This document shows, piece after piece, positions 16,744 through 25,955 of a stretch of 39,300 nt of DNA. Made by a program: the position numbers and the translations under genes. The DNA comes from CAZEER01 sp964511215 (lineage in GTDB: Bacteria; Fidelibacterota; Marinisomatia; Marinisomatales; UBA1611), in contig CAZEER010000013.1 in NCBI GenBank assembly GCA_964511215.1, forward strand, positions 1-39,300. Reading direction: 5' to 3'. The notes under the pieces are model-generated. The model ran no database searches. It had not been told where the DNA came from and worked only from the letters and a program-made list of their open reading frames with translations. Position 1 is the first letter of the stretch, and each line of letters opens with the position of its first letter.

Positions 16744-18396
16744 TTATTTTATGTAAGTGACTTTTTTAAATAAATCAATTCCATTTACATTTGAGCGAAT
16801 AAAATACACCCCACTTGGAAGATTCTTGGGGTTCCAATTGATTGTTTGAATCAAATTAATTGATTTAGTATTGAATAGATTTTCTATGTATTTACCATTG
16901 TAAGAAAATATATCGACTTTTACAAAAGATTCTTTATCCATAAAGACCTGAATATTCAAGGATGGATTAAAAGGGTTGGGATAAGCATCCAAAATATGGA
17001 ATCCTTTTGGCACAATATCCTTTTGATCAATTATTGAGGTAGTTACATATTCAATAGCCGCAGCCGCATTCACAATACCATGTCCATAAGTATTATTGGC
17101 ACTATCTGCCATCGATGCTGTCATCATCATTGCTTCTCTTACTTCCATTGCCGTCCATTCTGGTCTAGCCTGCCTAATTAATACTACTGCTCCTCCCACA
17201 AGTGGACATGCAAGCGAAGTACCACTTAATTGACTATAGTTTACTGTACTGTTTGGACTGATACACCAAGTTTGTCTGCCTCTAGCACATACTTCTGGTT
17301 TTATTCTTCCATCAGCAGTAGGTCCATGTGAGCTAAAACTAGCAATATCCCCATTTTCCCAGACTGCTCCAACGGATATAACAGAATCTGCATCTGCTGG
17401 TGCGATAATATAATACCAGTCATCATTCCCCTCATTACCAGCCGCAGTAACACAAACCATTCCTAAGCCCACTGCAATATCTACTCCGATAGTAGTGACT
17501 GCAGTATTTCCATCTAGATCTGAGTATTCATACCAGTCCAAGTATCCTAATGATGTGGAGACAACACTTGCACCATTAAGTTCTCCCCACTCTAAACCAG
17601 CAACATAGTCATCCTCTTCTTGTTGTATCTCCTGCGAAACATCCTCAGTCTTTGCTAGCAAGAATTCTGCATCAAATGCTACACCAACTAATTCACCTGG
17701 AGCATTAGCTGCAATTGTAGAAAGTACTGCGGTACCATGGTAATCTTGACTAATATTTTCTTCGTCTTCGGTTTCATTCGCTGTTTCTGAATCCCCATTA
17801 ATAAAATCCCATTGGTTAATCACATTTATACTATCCAATGCATTATGAGTCAAATCGAATCCAGTATCCATTAGTAGTATCCTAACACCTTCACCAGTAT
17901 AACCCTGATTATGAAGTAAGTGAACATTGATCTGCTCTATCTGAGCTTGTGCATTACCATAGTCAAAATCCCTTGAACTAGGATTTATCCCATCTATTTT
18001 ATCTAAATATAATTTTTTGTATCCTAATACAGGTTCTACCTTTTTGACAAATGGCAATTGGACAATTTTAGATAAATCCAATTTTGAACAGATAACAGAT
18101 ATAGCATTTAACCAACGGCTTTCATTTTTGATTATTATACCCATTGATGCTATTTGATTAACATAATTTGAGGAGACTTGTAGATCATACCAAAGATCGT
18201 CAGATGAATATCCATGATTATTTCTTCTTACAATTGTCTTTAAACTAGGAGTAAGTGGTTCAGATTCGTTCTTGTCGTTAAAGTATACCCATACTCTATA
18301 ATTAGACCCTCTTTTAGCTAATTCAATTTTTTGTTGGTCAATTTTTTTTGAAAATAATATATAAGGAAATAAAATTATAAGAAAAGTTATCTTCAT
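16744..18396 (-). CDS. secreted subtilisin-family (S8) serine protease with C-terminal sorting domain
   Basis: Extracellular endopeptidase of 550 residues. A signal peptide (about 1-16) is followed by a propeptide-like region to about 140. The catalytic triad is complete: D177 in LLMDTG, H220 in DYHGTAV and S394 in SGTSLACP, with oxyanion N321 in AAGNEGN. A linker leads to a C-terminal sorting domain (about 465-550) with DAYPNPFNPSLNI, SGVYFIR and terminal KKVTYIK, closely like that of the neighbouring secreted protein. The start abuts the stop of the M14 carboxypeptidase with no spacer (TAA-ATG), so the endo- and exopeptidase are made together, consistent with extracellular protein breakdown. 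Confidence 0.95.
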   Translation of the reverse strand: MKITFLIILFPYILFSKKIDQQKIELAKRGSNYRVWVYFNDKNESEPLTPSLKTIVRRNNHGYSSDDLWYDLQVSSNYVNQIASMGIIIKNESRWLNAISVICSKLDLSKIVQLPFVKKVEPVLGYKKLYLDKIDGINPSSRDFDYGNAQAQIEQINVHLLHNQGYTGEGVRILLMDTGFDLTHNALDSINVINQWDFINGDSETANETEDEENISQDYHGTAVLSTIAANAPGELVGVAFDAEFLLAKTEDVSQEIQQEEDDYVAGLEWGELNGASVVSTSLGYLDWYEYSDLDGNTAVTTIGVDIAVGLGMVCVTAAGNEGNDDWYYIIAPADADSVISVGAVWENGDIASFSSHGPTADGRIKPEVCARGRQTWCISPNSTVNYSQLSGTSLACPLVGGAVVLIRQARPEWTAMEVREAMMMTASMADSANNTYGHGIVNAAAAIEYVTTSIIDQKDIVPKGFHILDAYPNPFNPSLNIQVFMDKESFVKVDIFSYNGKYIENLFNTKSINLIQTINWNPKNLPSGVYFIRSNVNGIDLFKKVTYIK

Positions 18397-20640
18397 TTAT
18401 ATACCCAAGATAAGATTTGATAATGCTACGAGATCCATTATATCTAAGATACCAGTTCCATCTAAGTCACAGAAAAACAATTGAGAGTCAGTTGGTTCAT
18501 CTCCAAATAACAAAAAATCTGCAAAAGCAAGGAGATCAAAAATATCCACAGTTAGATCTAAATTATAATCACCCATTAAGCCCATGGGGAAACCCATAAT
18601 TGAAAAATCATCAAAGGTAAAACCGTCACCTTCTACAAAATTATCTGAGGTTTGGATAAAACGAAATCCAGATATTTCTTCACCTTCTAATTGATTCAAA
18701 TATATAACCTCTTCAACCCAATCCTCTTGCATACCATCATAACCATGTTGACCTAAAGGTTGAGCGGGTTGCCCCGAACCTTCTTCAGTAAAAACTCCTT
18801 GAAGACTTACCCAACCTGAATCAATAATAAAAGCCTGAAAACGAACAAAATCCCAATTAGATTCAATGTCCCATTTTGCACTAAAAGTCACCATCGGGTT
18901 AGATAAATAATCAAGATTTATATACTGATTAAGCTCTGCAATCGTTTCTTGGTTCTCTTGATAATCACCATCTGGGCTATCGGATAAAGCATAAGATCCA
19001 GTTACAGCATCATCCGTAAGCCCCCAATCCCCATCAATTGTCCAATCTAGCAAATCATTTTCAAAACTATCATAAAATAGGGTATGAGGCTCACCAATTA
19101 AAAACTCAATTGTATCAATTCTTGAGTAACTATTTGCAGATTGTAATGAAATAATTATACCAGAGGATCCACCAGAATTAGCATTATTAGATATTGTAAA
19201 TGGGAATGTAATATCATCTGAATCTCGTGCGTCTATTTCACTAATTAAATATGATTCCAATTCAAATGTAATCCAATCATTAAGTGGTATTAAATTAATC
19301 TGAATATCTCCATCAGAATTGCTAAGCCCACGATTTTGAATTAAAATTTCAATTTCATTTTCTTCACCTTGTTCAATAAACTCTTCTGAAATTTCGTAAG
19401 AATGGATAATTATATCCGAACCAGCAACAAATGAAAAAACTTTATTAGCATATAATTGATCTATACATAGTTGAGAGACATCATCTTCTGAAGGCCAAAA
19501 CCCTTGTGATTGGGTTCCCACCTCTGGAGTATAAGCAATAATATTTTGATCGCCATACGTCCAATCCACCGCGTCCCCATTGACAGTATATCCAATCATT
19601 TCAAACCCTGTCCCATATGGATAACCATTGTATCTTGCCATTTCATTACCAATCTCCCTTAAAGTAGTTAGGTCTGGTTCATCAGGTAACGAAGCATCTC
19701 CATAAGCATGAATATAAACATTTGAAAAACTATGATAATGCAAAACATTCTTGAAATTATGACTCAATATAAAATCACGCACTGCTTGAGTTTCAGGCTC
19801 GGAAAAAGAAGATTCCCCACGATAGGTTGCTGAACATGGATCGGGTGAAGAGCCTGTGTCATTCGCTCCCCATCCATATCCATAATTTCTATTCAAATCA
19901 ACACCACGCCCAGTACCATTACCGCAATTTGTATCAAGCCTATTTTTTCGATGCATTCCTCCTCCATTCGGCTCAATGGATTCATTATAAACATAACCAT
20001 CTGGGTTAATAACAGGTATAAACCACATTTCACGATTATTGGTTAAATAAGTCAATTCAGGATCTGTACCATATTGTTCCACAAGTTGCTGAACAAAATA
20101 AAATAAATTCATCATACTTAAGGGCTCTCGAGAATGTGTTAAACCAGTATACAGAACCTCCGGCTCATCTTCATCATTATTTGGATTATCCGAAACCTTA
20201 AATGCCCAAATATCACGTCCCTCAATAGATTGTCCTATAACAATTCGTTCTGATATTAAATTTAGATATGCTGATTGAAGTTCGTCAAATCTTTCATTTA
20301 ATTCATCCCACGTATAGTTGCCTTGCATAGAGCCCAATGGGAACTCACGTGAAATAGTAGATCTATTCCTTGATTTATAATGAGCTGTGAGGTCTGGTAT
20401 TAATATATCTAGTTTTATTCCCAGCGATAACAGTTCAATTGTTTCATCTTCATTTACGGTCAGATCAATAAAAACATCTTTCTTCCCTGTCATATGATCG
20501 AGTGGTATTCCTAAACTCCCTATAGTATTTATAGTCTCAATTGTAGGTTCAAATACTCTTATAGATTGATAGATATCACTTGCAAAAACCAGATGTAATA
20601 AAATAATACATCCAGATATAACTTTAGATTGATTTTTCAT
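18397..20640 (-). CDS. secreted M14 zinc carboxypeptidase with C-terminal dockerin
   Basis: Exopeptidase of 747 residues with signal peptide (1-20). The catalytic domain (about 105-405) shows zinc ligands H169 and E172 (THSREP) and H303 (HYHSFSN), the substrate-binding VDLNRNYGYGW segment (247-257) and catalytic E373 in TPEVG. A CARDB-like beta domain (about 410-515) and an immune-inhibitor-A-like beta sandwich (about 520-680) follow. The end (690-747) is a type I dockerin-like pair of calcium loops, DYNLDLTVDIFDL and DLDGTGILDIMDL, where the two neighbouring secreted proteins carry a sorting domain instead. It lies 4 nt after citrate synthase. Confidence 0.94.
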   Translation of the reverse strand: MKNQSKVISGCIILLHLVFASDIYQSIRVFEPTIETINTIGSLGIPLDHMTGKKDVFIDLTVNEDETIELLSLGIKLDILIPDLTAHYKSRNRSTISREFPLGSMQGNYTWDELNERFDELQSAYLNLISERIVIGQSIEGRDIWAFKVSDNPNNDEDEPEVLYTGLTHSREPLSMMNLFYFVQQLVEQYGTDPELTYLTNNREMWFIPVINPDGYVYNESIEPNGGGMHRKNRLDTNCGNGTGRGVDLNRNYGYGWGANDTGSSPDPCSATYRGESSFSEPETQAVRDFILSHNFKNVLHYHSFSNVYIHAYGDASLPDEPDLTTLREIGNEMARYNGYPYGTGFEMIGYTVNGDAVDWTYGDQNIIAYTPEVGTQSQGFWPSEDDVSQLCIDQLYANKVFSFVAGSDIIIHSYEISEEFIEQGEENEIEILIQNRGLSNSDGDIQINLIPLNDWITFELESYLISEIDARDSDDITFPFTISNNANSGGSSGIIISLQSANSYSRIDTIEFLIGEPHTLFYDSFENDLLDWTIDGDWGLTDDAVTGSYALSDSPDGDYQENQETIAELNQYINLDYLSNPMVTFSAKWDIESNWDFVRFQAFIIDSGWVSLQGVFTEEGSGQPAQPLGQHGYDGMQEDWVEEVIYLNQLEGEEISGFRFIQTSDNFVEGDGFTFDDFSIMGFPMGLMGDYNLDLTVDIFDLLAFADFLLFGDEPTDSQLFFCDLDGTGILDIMDLVALSNLILGI

Positions 20641-20644
20641 TATA

Positions 20645-21916
20645 CTATATATTGGATTTTATCCAATCTGTCGTCACTGACTTAGGACGAGTAATAGGTA
20701 TACCAAGAGCACGCTCCCATACCATTTGTGAAATCATACCCATCGCGCGAGAAATACTAAATAAAACCGTGTAAAAATTGAATTCTTTTAATCCATAATA
20801 GTATAATAATGATCCTGATGCTGCATCTACATTGGGCCATGGGTTTTTTGCTTTACCATGTGCCTTTAACACCCCAGGTACAACTTTATATAGTAGATCA
20901 ACTATCCCAAAAACATCATCATCCATTATATGCTTTTTCCCAAAATCTACAAAAGCCGAGAATCTTGGGTCTGCACAACGTAAAACTGCATGTCCGTATC
21001 CAGGAATGACCCTGCCACTATTTAATCTATTCCAACAATATTCCTTTAATTCATCATGTTCAGGTAGACCACTAAACTTATCCCTAATATTTAATACAAA
21101 TTTTAGACATTCTTGATTAGCTAGGCCATGTAGTGGCCCAGCAAGCCCATTTAAGCCTGCTGATACTGCGTAATAAGGATCAGATAATGCGGATGCAACA
21201 GTATGAGATGCAAAAGCACTAACATTCCCCCCTTCATGATCACAGTGTAACATGAAATATAACTGCATAAGTTTTTGAAAGTCTCCATTATCATCTGGTA
21301 AACCAGTCATATGAACAAAGTTGCCAGACCAATCTTTACTGGGGTCAGGTGTAATTCTTTCACCTTTATTAAATCGTAATCTGTATATGCCTGCGCCAAG
21401 AGCAGGTAGCTTAGCTAAAAGTTTAATACCATCATCTAAAACTGCTTCCCAATATTCAGTTTTGGGCATACCATCATTATAGCGTTTATAAAAAATGCTT
21501 TCACCTTGCATAGCAAGAATACCTGTATTAAACATGGTCATTGGATGAGATTTTTTTGGCATTCCTTTCAATACATTCCATACATAATCTGGTACAGTAA
21601 GATGTGATGAAAATGCATCCTGCAGATCTCTTAATTCTAATTTATTAGGCAATGATCCAGTTAATAGAAGAAAAAAAACTTCCTCAGGTAAAATATGAGT
21701 AATCTCTGTGAGTGGTTTCCCTCTAATTATTAACCCTTTTTCAGCAGAAACAGAAGAGGTATCACAGACAAATGCCTTTATACCTCGCAATCCCGAGTAT
21801 GCTTGTGAAACAGTAACATTACTTATTATCTTATCACCTTTATTATTAATAAGTTTTTTAATCTTATTTTGAATAGTCGGTATTTGTTTTTTTAATTCTT
21901 GTTTGAGCAAACTCAT
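20645..21916 (-). CDS. citrate synthase, eukaryote/mitochondrial-type
   Basis: Condenses oxaloacetate and acetyl-CoA in the TCA cycle. The 423 residues match mitochondrial-type enzymes rather than the E. coli GltA type. H227, H263 (GPLHGLANQE), H309 (GYGHAVLR) and D364 (NVDAASG) equal pig heart H238, H274, H320 and D375 with one constant offset of 11, so the core is free of indels relative to the animal enzyme. Segments such as GKAKNPWPNVDA and NSGRVIPGYGHAVLR are typical of that branch. An AGGA ribosome site lies 8-9 nt before the ATG. Upstream, 192 bp to the next gene probably hold its promoter; I could not fix one. Citrate synthases of this kind are known in a minority of bacteria such as Geobacteraceae. 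Confidence 0.97.
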   Translation of the reverse strand: MSLLKQELKKQIPTIQNKIKKLINNKGDKIISNVTVSQAYSGLRGIKAFVCDTSSVSAEKGLIIRGKPLTEITHILPEEVFFLLLTGSLPNKLELRDLQDAFSSHLTVPDYVWNVLKGMPKKSHPMTMFNTGILAMQGESIFYKRYNDGMPKTEYWEAVLDDGIKLLAKLPALGAGIYRLRFNKGERITPDPSKDWSGNFVHMTGLPDDNGDFQKLMQLYFMLHCDHEGGNVSAFASHTVASALSDPYYAVSAGLNGLAGPLHGLANQECLKFVLNIRDKFSGLPEHDELKEYCWNRLNSGRVIPGYGHAVLRCADPRFSAFVDFGKKHIMDDDVFGIVDLLYKVVPGVLKAHGKAKNPWPNVDAASGSLLYYYGLKEFNFYTVLFSISRAMGMISQMVWERALGIPITRPKSVTTDWIKSNI

Positions 21917-22108
21917 ATTATTAATCCTGTTATAAAAGATATAATTAATTAATTATTGATTTTAATGTCATCATTATGGTTTGTTTTAAAACTAAGTTCT
22001 GTACTCTATTTTTAATTTGATCAACGAATTATTTCTAATTTTTATCAATAATTTTGGAAGTATCAACAGTGAAATTAATCGTTATATTTGTACAGTTATA
22101 ATATTTAT

Positions 22109-22819
22109 TCAAAATAATTTTCGCGCATACTCCAAATCCTCAATAAAATCTATTTCTATACATGGGAACTCAGAAACATCTTCATAGTACACCTCAGTTT
22201 TTTCCAATAGAGGTTGTATTGCAGCTTCGAAATAATCATTTTTACCACCTGCTTCAACCAGATTCTCCAATGATTGACAAAAAAAGGAATTGAAGCTTTT
22301 AGATAATTTAGCAATACCAATGAATTCACCTAAACATTGAGACTCTATAAGATTTTTCCCAATATCAACAATTTTATTTCCACCACCATCAATAACTTTG
22401 ACTTCCTCTCTACCACAAGGTTTCACATCAACAGCAAGTGCAGTTTTATAATCAGATTGAAGCACTTGCGCAAACAATTCTAAGGGATAAACAACATCAG
22501 CATTCATTAAAATAAAATCATCAGATGCTAATATTGTTCTTGCTAAATAAACTGAATATGCTGTATTCGTTTCAAAATAATGGTGGTTTGTAATATACAT
22601 AATATTGAGGTTAGGAAAATATTCTTCAATATAATTATATAGCATTTCTCTATGATATCCATTGATGATGATTATTTCATTTATTTCATATTCTTCAAGA
22701 GCACTTAACTGATGTTGGAGAATCGGTTTCCCCCCCACTTCAAGCAGACATTTTGGTATATTATATGTATGAGGATACAACCTTCTTGAAACACCTGCGG
22801 CTAAAATTATTGCTTTCAT
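22109..22819 (-). CDS. LicC-like nucleotidyltransferase (CTP:phospho-alcohol cytidylyltransferase candidate)
   Basis: A 236-residue single-domain nucleotidyltransferase. Visible are the nucleotide-binding N-terminus LAAGVSRRLYPHT with IPKCLLEVGGKPIL (to about 34), the metal aspartate in LMNADVV (about 108-114) and the C-terminal EIDFIEDLEYA typical of choline-phosphate and related cytidylyltransferases. It probably activates a phosphorylated alcohol or sugar with CTP or UTP. It is the last gene of the glycan cluster, 22 nt behind a CDP-alcohol-type transferase, which makes CDP-glycerol, CDP-choline or a similar donor plausible. The exact substrate cannot be read from sequence. Confidence 0.82.
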   Translation of the reverse strand: MKAIILAAGVSRRLYPHTYNIPKCLLEVGGKPILQHQLSALEEYEINEIIIINGYHREMLYNYIEEYFPNLNIMYITNHHYFETNTAYSVYLARTILASDDFILMNADVVYPLELFAQVLQSDYKTALAVDVKPCGREEVKVIDGGGNKIVDIGKNLIESQCLGEFIGIAKLSKSFNSFFCQSLENLVEAGGKNDYFEAAIQPLLEKTEVYYEDVSEFPCIEIDFIEDLEYARKLF

Positions 22820-22841
22820 ATGATATCTAAAATTACCTGAT

Positions 22842-23912
22842 TCACGCTACCTGACCAATTGGTATTCCTGAGGAAGTAATTGCATCAACAACTCTTTTTG
22901 ATGCTTGACCATCAACTTGGCCTAAATAAGTGGAACAAGCATTCAGTCTCTGTTTTGAAAGTCGGTTCGGATTGTTTAAAGTTGTATTAAGAATATTTTG
23001 CAATCTTTTTTCATCTTGGCAAACTTCAATAAAGTCTAAGGCCTCAATTCTATCGAGATCTAATCTTTTATCTAACAAATATGGAAATAATTTATATCTC
23101 CATCTTAGAGAATAATAAACTGTTTGTATAATTGGACGATTGAATGGTAAGAATTCAAAAATTGCTGATGAGTAATCTGAAATTAGTATATCTGATTTTA
23201 AGAACTGATCTATCAAGTTATATTTTTCAAATGAAACCAGATAAATATTTTTTTTGTTTTTAATTGAATATTCAAGGTTTTTCCTGATTCGTATGTATCT
23301 GGGTTTTGTCCAATAAAAATGATGTAATTTTATAATAATTTTATAAGATGAAAGATCATGAAGAAAGGGTATTGTTTTTTGCAAAGATGATGGAAAAAAT
23401 GTTGGGGCATATAATATAGTAGTTTTTTTATTATCTCCTTTTTTATGATGCCAGTCAGTTTCCAATAAATCTAATTTAGTAAATCCTGTTACTGTTACAG
23501 GTAAATGATTTTCCGCCAATATTATTTTACGTTGTTCAGATTCAACACAAATCAAATCCATATCTTTGGTTAAATCTGAGTAATAGGAATTCTTCAATCC
23601 AATACCATGATAAACCATGACAGCAAAAGAATTACTTGATTTTATTGCAGCCAAACTTGATTTATTACCAATAAAAATCAAATCAAAATTCATATCATAT
23701 AAAACCTTTCTCCTTTGACTCTCAAAATCACCAGAAATAATCTCCAAGCCTAATCTTTTCATTTCTTTTGCAAAGAGCCTTTTTTCAACTTTAGTAGTTT
23801 GAGCACGAATTGATCCAAAAATTCTTTCTTCACCTCTGTTTTTTATTTCCTTTATAATAGGTTCAAAATGTGGCAAGTAATACAAATATTCATGTTCAAA
23901 TAAAATTCTCAT
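22842..23912 (-). CDS. CDP-glycerol glycerophosphotransferase-like (TagB/TagF) protein, copy C
   Basis: GT-B-fold transferase of 356 residues, family known for moving glycerol- or ribitol-phosphate from a CDP donor to teichoic-acid chains. The first conserved histidine lies in VYHGIGLKNSY (H102), the second in IKLHHFYW (about 189-196); LYAPTFFPSS and ILISDYSSAIFEF (nucleotide-binding side) are also typical, as is the terminal DGQASKRVVDAI. No membrane segment, so it would act at the inner face of the membrane. It overlaps the preceding copy by 4 bases (ATGA). In this cluster the donor could be CDP-inositol rather than CDP-glycerol (inference). Confidence 0.88.
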   Translation of the reverse strand: MRILFEHEYLYYLPHFEPIIKEIKNRGEERIFGSIRAQTTKVEKRLFAKEMKRLGLEIISGDFESQRRKVLYDMNFDLIFIGNKSSLAAIKSSNSFAVMVYHGIGLKNSYYSDLTKDMDLICVESEQRKIILAENHLPVTVTGFTKLDLLETDWHHKKGDNKKTTILYAPTFFPSSLQKTIPFLHDLSSYKIIIKLHHFYWTKPRYIRIRKNLEYSIKNKKNIYLVSFEKYNLIDQFLKSDILISDYSSAIFEFLPFNRPIIQTVYYSLRWRYKLFPYLLDKRLDLDRIEALDFIEVCQDEKRLQNILNTTLNNPNRLSKQRLNACSTYLGQVDGQASKRVVDAITSSGIPIGQVA

Positions 23913-24931
23913 TTAAGTACAAGTTTCCTTATCTGACGTTTCCGATACCAATTCATTGATTTAGGCTTAAGTTGACTCAATTCAGTTGATTTTAAAATAT
24001 TTTCAATTCCCTTAATCACTCTTTCTGAAGATTTGCCATCAGAGTAAGGATGCAAATCATCAAGATACTCTTTTCTTGGCGTCTTAAATTCATTTGGATC
24101 TTCAATCGACCTTACCAATGCTCCATAAATATTTTCTGGATTAGTAATATCAATCCCTTTACCCTTGCGCGCAAATGCCCGATACGTAATAATAGGTCGA
24201 TTTAGTTGAAGAAACTCATATGCAACAGAAGAGGTATCGGTCAACAAAATATCAGCAGCATACATCCAAGGTAAAATATCTAAATCTTGCACAATATTAA
24301 ATTGATCTGATGAAAGTTTCTTATACTCTTGGATAATTTCTATTTGTTCCAAATCATGAAATTTTGCGATCCATTGCCAGCCTTTATTCTGGAGAATTTT
24401 TATCTCATTAATCAAATCAGATGACGATGTATATCGTTTTGAAAATGTTGGTGCGTAAAGAATGGTAATTTTTGAAGGGTCTAGTCCTTGTTCTATTTTA
24501 GCATCACTTAAAGATTTCCTTACACACATTGGATCTAATTTAGGCCAGCCAGTTTCCTTTACTAGGAATGAACCATATTGTTTTTTTAAGATTTCAAATT
24601 TATCTGTCATTTCAGGACCTGATGTACAATATAGGTCAAAAAAACCTGTGATATCATAATGCCCTCTTTTTTCTTCACATAGACCATGAAAAATTTGAAC
24701 CTTTAAACCAGGCCAAAAATCAGGTACAACATTTCCTGGTACTATCACTGCATCAGGCTTGAAACCTAGAACATCATCATTAGAAAATAGGCATGGACCT
24801 TTTAAAGAAATGTTTTGAGCATCTCCTGCTTTATACCAGAAATATTCAATTGAGTTTTTATCACAATACATTTGTAGCGGTTCAATAATGGATATAGAAT
24901 ATTTTTTTGTTATAAAAAAGAGCAGTTTCAT
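23909..24931 (-). CDS. CDP-glycerol glycerophosphotransferase-like (TagB/TagF) protein, copy B
   Basis: A 340-residue member of the same family as its downstream neighbour. FHGLCEEKRGHY carries the first conserved histidine (H82), KFHDLEQ the second; LYAPTFSKRY, LLTDTSSVAYEF and DGKSSERVIKGI are the other family marks. I use the ATG at 24931; a TTG nine codons upstream is possible but neither start has a clear Shine-Dalgarno. The 88-bp gap upstream (24932-25019) is the largest within the 22.8-30.2 kb block and shows nothing I can name. The HGLCEEK variant of the usual HGxGxK suggests a different acceptor or donor from the other two copies. Confidence 0.85.
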   Translation of the reverse strand: MKLLFFITKKYSISIIEPLQMYCDKNSIEYFWYKAGDAQNISLKGPCLFSNDDVLGFKPDAVIVPGNVVPDFWPGLKVQIFHGLCEEKRGHYDITGFFDLYCTSGPEMTDKFEILKKQYGSFLVKETGWPKLDPMCVRKSLSDAKIEQGLDPSKITILYAPTFSKRYTSSSDLINEIKILQNKGWQWIAKFHDLEQIEIIQEYKKLSSDQFNIVQDLDILPWMYAADILLTDTSSVAYEFLQLNRPIITYRAFARKGKGIDITNPENIYGALVRSIEDPNEFKTPRKEYLDDLHPYSDGKSSERVIKGIENILKSTELSQLKPKSMNWYRKRQIRKLVLK

Positions 24932-25019
24932 TTTTATTTTTGAAAGTTCAATGAGCAAAGTCTAAAAACAATTTTTTAATACCCTTCACAAGTCTAAAAT
25001 GGGAATACCCAACAATTAT

Positions 25020-25955
25020 TTATACCTTTAATATCCATAATCTTAACATACACTTAAGCTGTCTACGTAAACAATCATATTCAAAACCAAATTGTGCTGA
25101 CAGTTTAAAATAGCTTAATGCTTTTTTATAATTTTTCACATTATACAATCTTTGTCCTGTTAGTTTATATAGTTTTCTGAAAATGTTTTTCTTGAAAAGT
25201 TCTGAAATTGGTTTTCTGTCACTTTTTTCAAGTGCTTGAAAAGTTTTTTGGAATAATTTTTCTTTAAATTGGTGCACTATTTCATAATCATGTGATATAG
25301 AAGATTGGTATTTTCTATAAGAAGCAAGCACTTTACCATGATAATACATTGGTTCTCCAGATATAGCATACCTCAGCCATAGATCCCAGTCTTCAACACG
25401 CAGAAAATGCTCATCAAAACAACCTGTTTTTATAAGTGAATCTCGTGTAACCATAACAGATAAAATTTCAATTCTATTTCTATTAATTAGATATATTATT
25501 AAATCTCTTCCTGTTAATATATTAAAATCTTGTTTAGGAATACTTGAAGTAGAAGCAATAGTAGAACCGTTGCCATTAATATATTCTACATCACTATGGA
25601 TTAGTGAATAACTATTCCCATCCTCCATTATTTTCAGCTGAATTTCCAACTTATTTGGAAACCAATAATCATCAGAATCTAAAAATGTGACATATTTTGA
25701 AGATGATGATCGAATACCAAAATTCCTAGCAGCACTTGGACCACTTTCCCCAGAGTTATGTATTAATAATATTCTATTACTCTTTAAATGGGAAATATAT
25801 TTTACTAATTTTTTTTTATAGATGCCTGATGAACCATCATTTACAATAACAATTTGATAATCATTTACTGTTTGACTAAGGACACTATCTATTGCATTCG
25901 TTAAATAATGAAATGGGGTATTTTTTACTGGAATGATTATATCAACTAGAGACAC
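25020..25955 (-). CDS. family 2 glycosyltransferase
   Basis: A 311-residue GT-A enzyme transferring a sugar from a nucleotide donor to a growing glycan on the cytoplasmic side. The N-terminus VDIIIPVKNT, IVNDGSSG (first acidic motif) and the metal-binding FLDSDDYW (about 91-98) are typical, and the late RVEDWDLWLRYA segment carries the catalytic-base motif. The start is GTG, set by the conserved first strand and a 14-base overlap with the preceding GT4 gene. No membrane segment. Donor and acceptor unknown. Confidence 0.9.
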   Translation of the reverse strand: MSLVDIIIPVKNTPFHYLTNAIDSVLSQTVNDYQIVIVNDGSSGIYKKKLVKYISHLKSNRILLIHNSGESGPSAARNFGIRSSSSKYVTFLDSDDYWFPNKLEIQLKIMEDGNSYSLIHSDVEYINGNGSTIASTSSIPKQDFNILTGRDLIIYLINRNRIEILSVMVTRDSLIKTGCFDEHFLRVEDWDLWLRYAISGEPMYYHGKVLASYRKYQSSISHDYEIVHQFKEKLFQKTFQALEKSDRKPISELFKKNIFRKLYKLTGQRLYNVKNYKKALSYFKLSAQFGFEYDCLRRQLKCMLRLWILKV

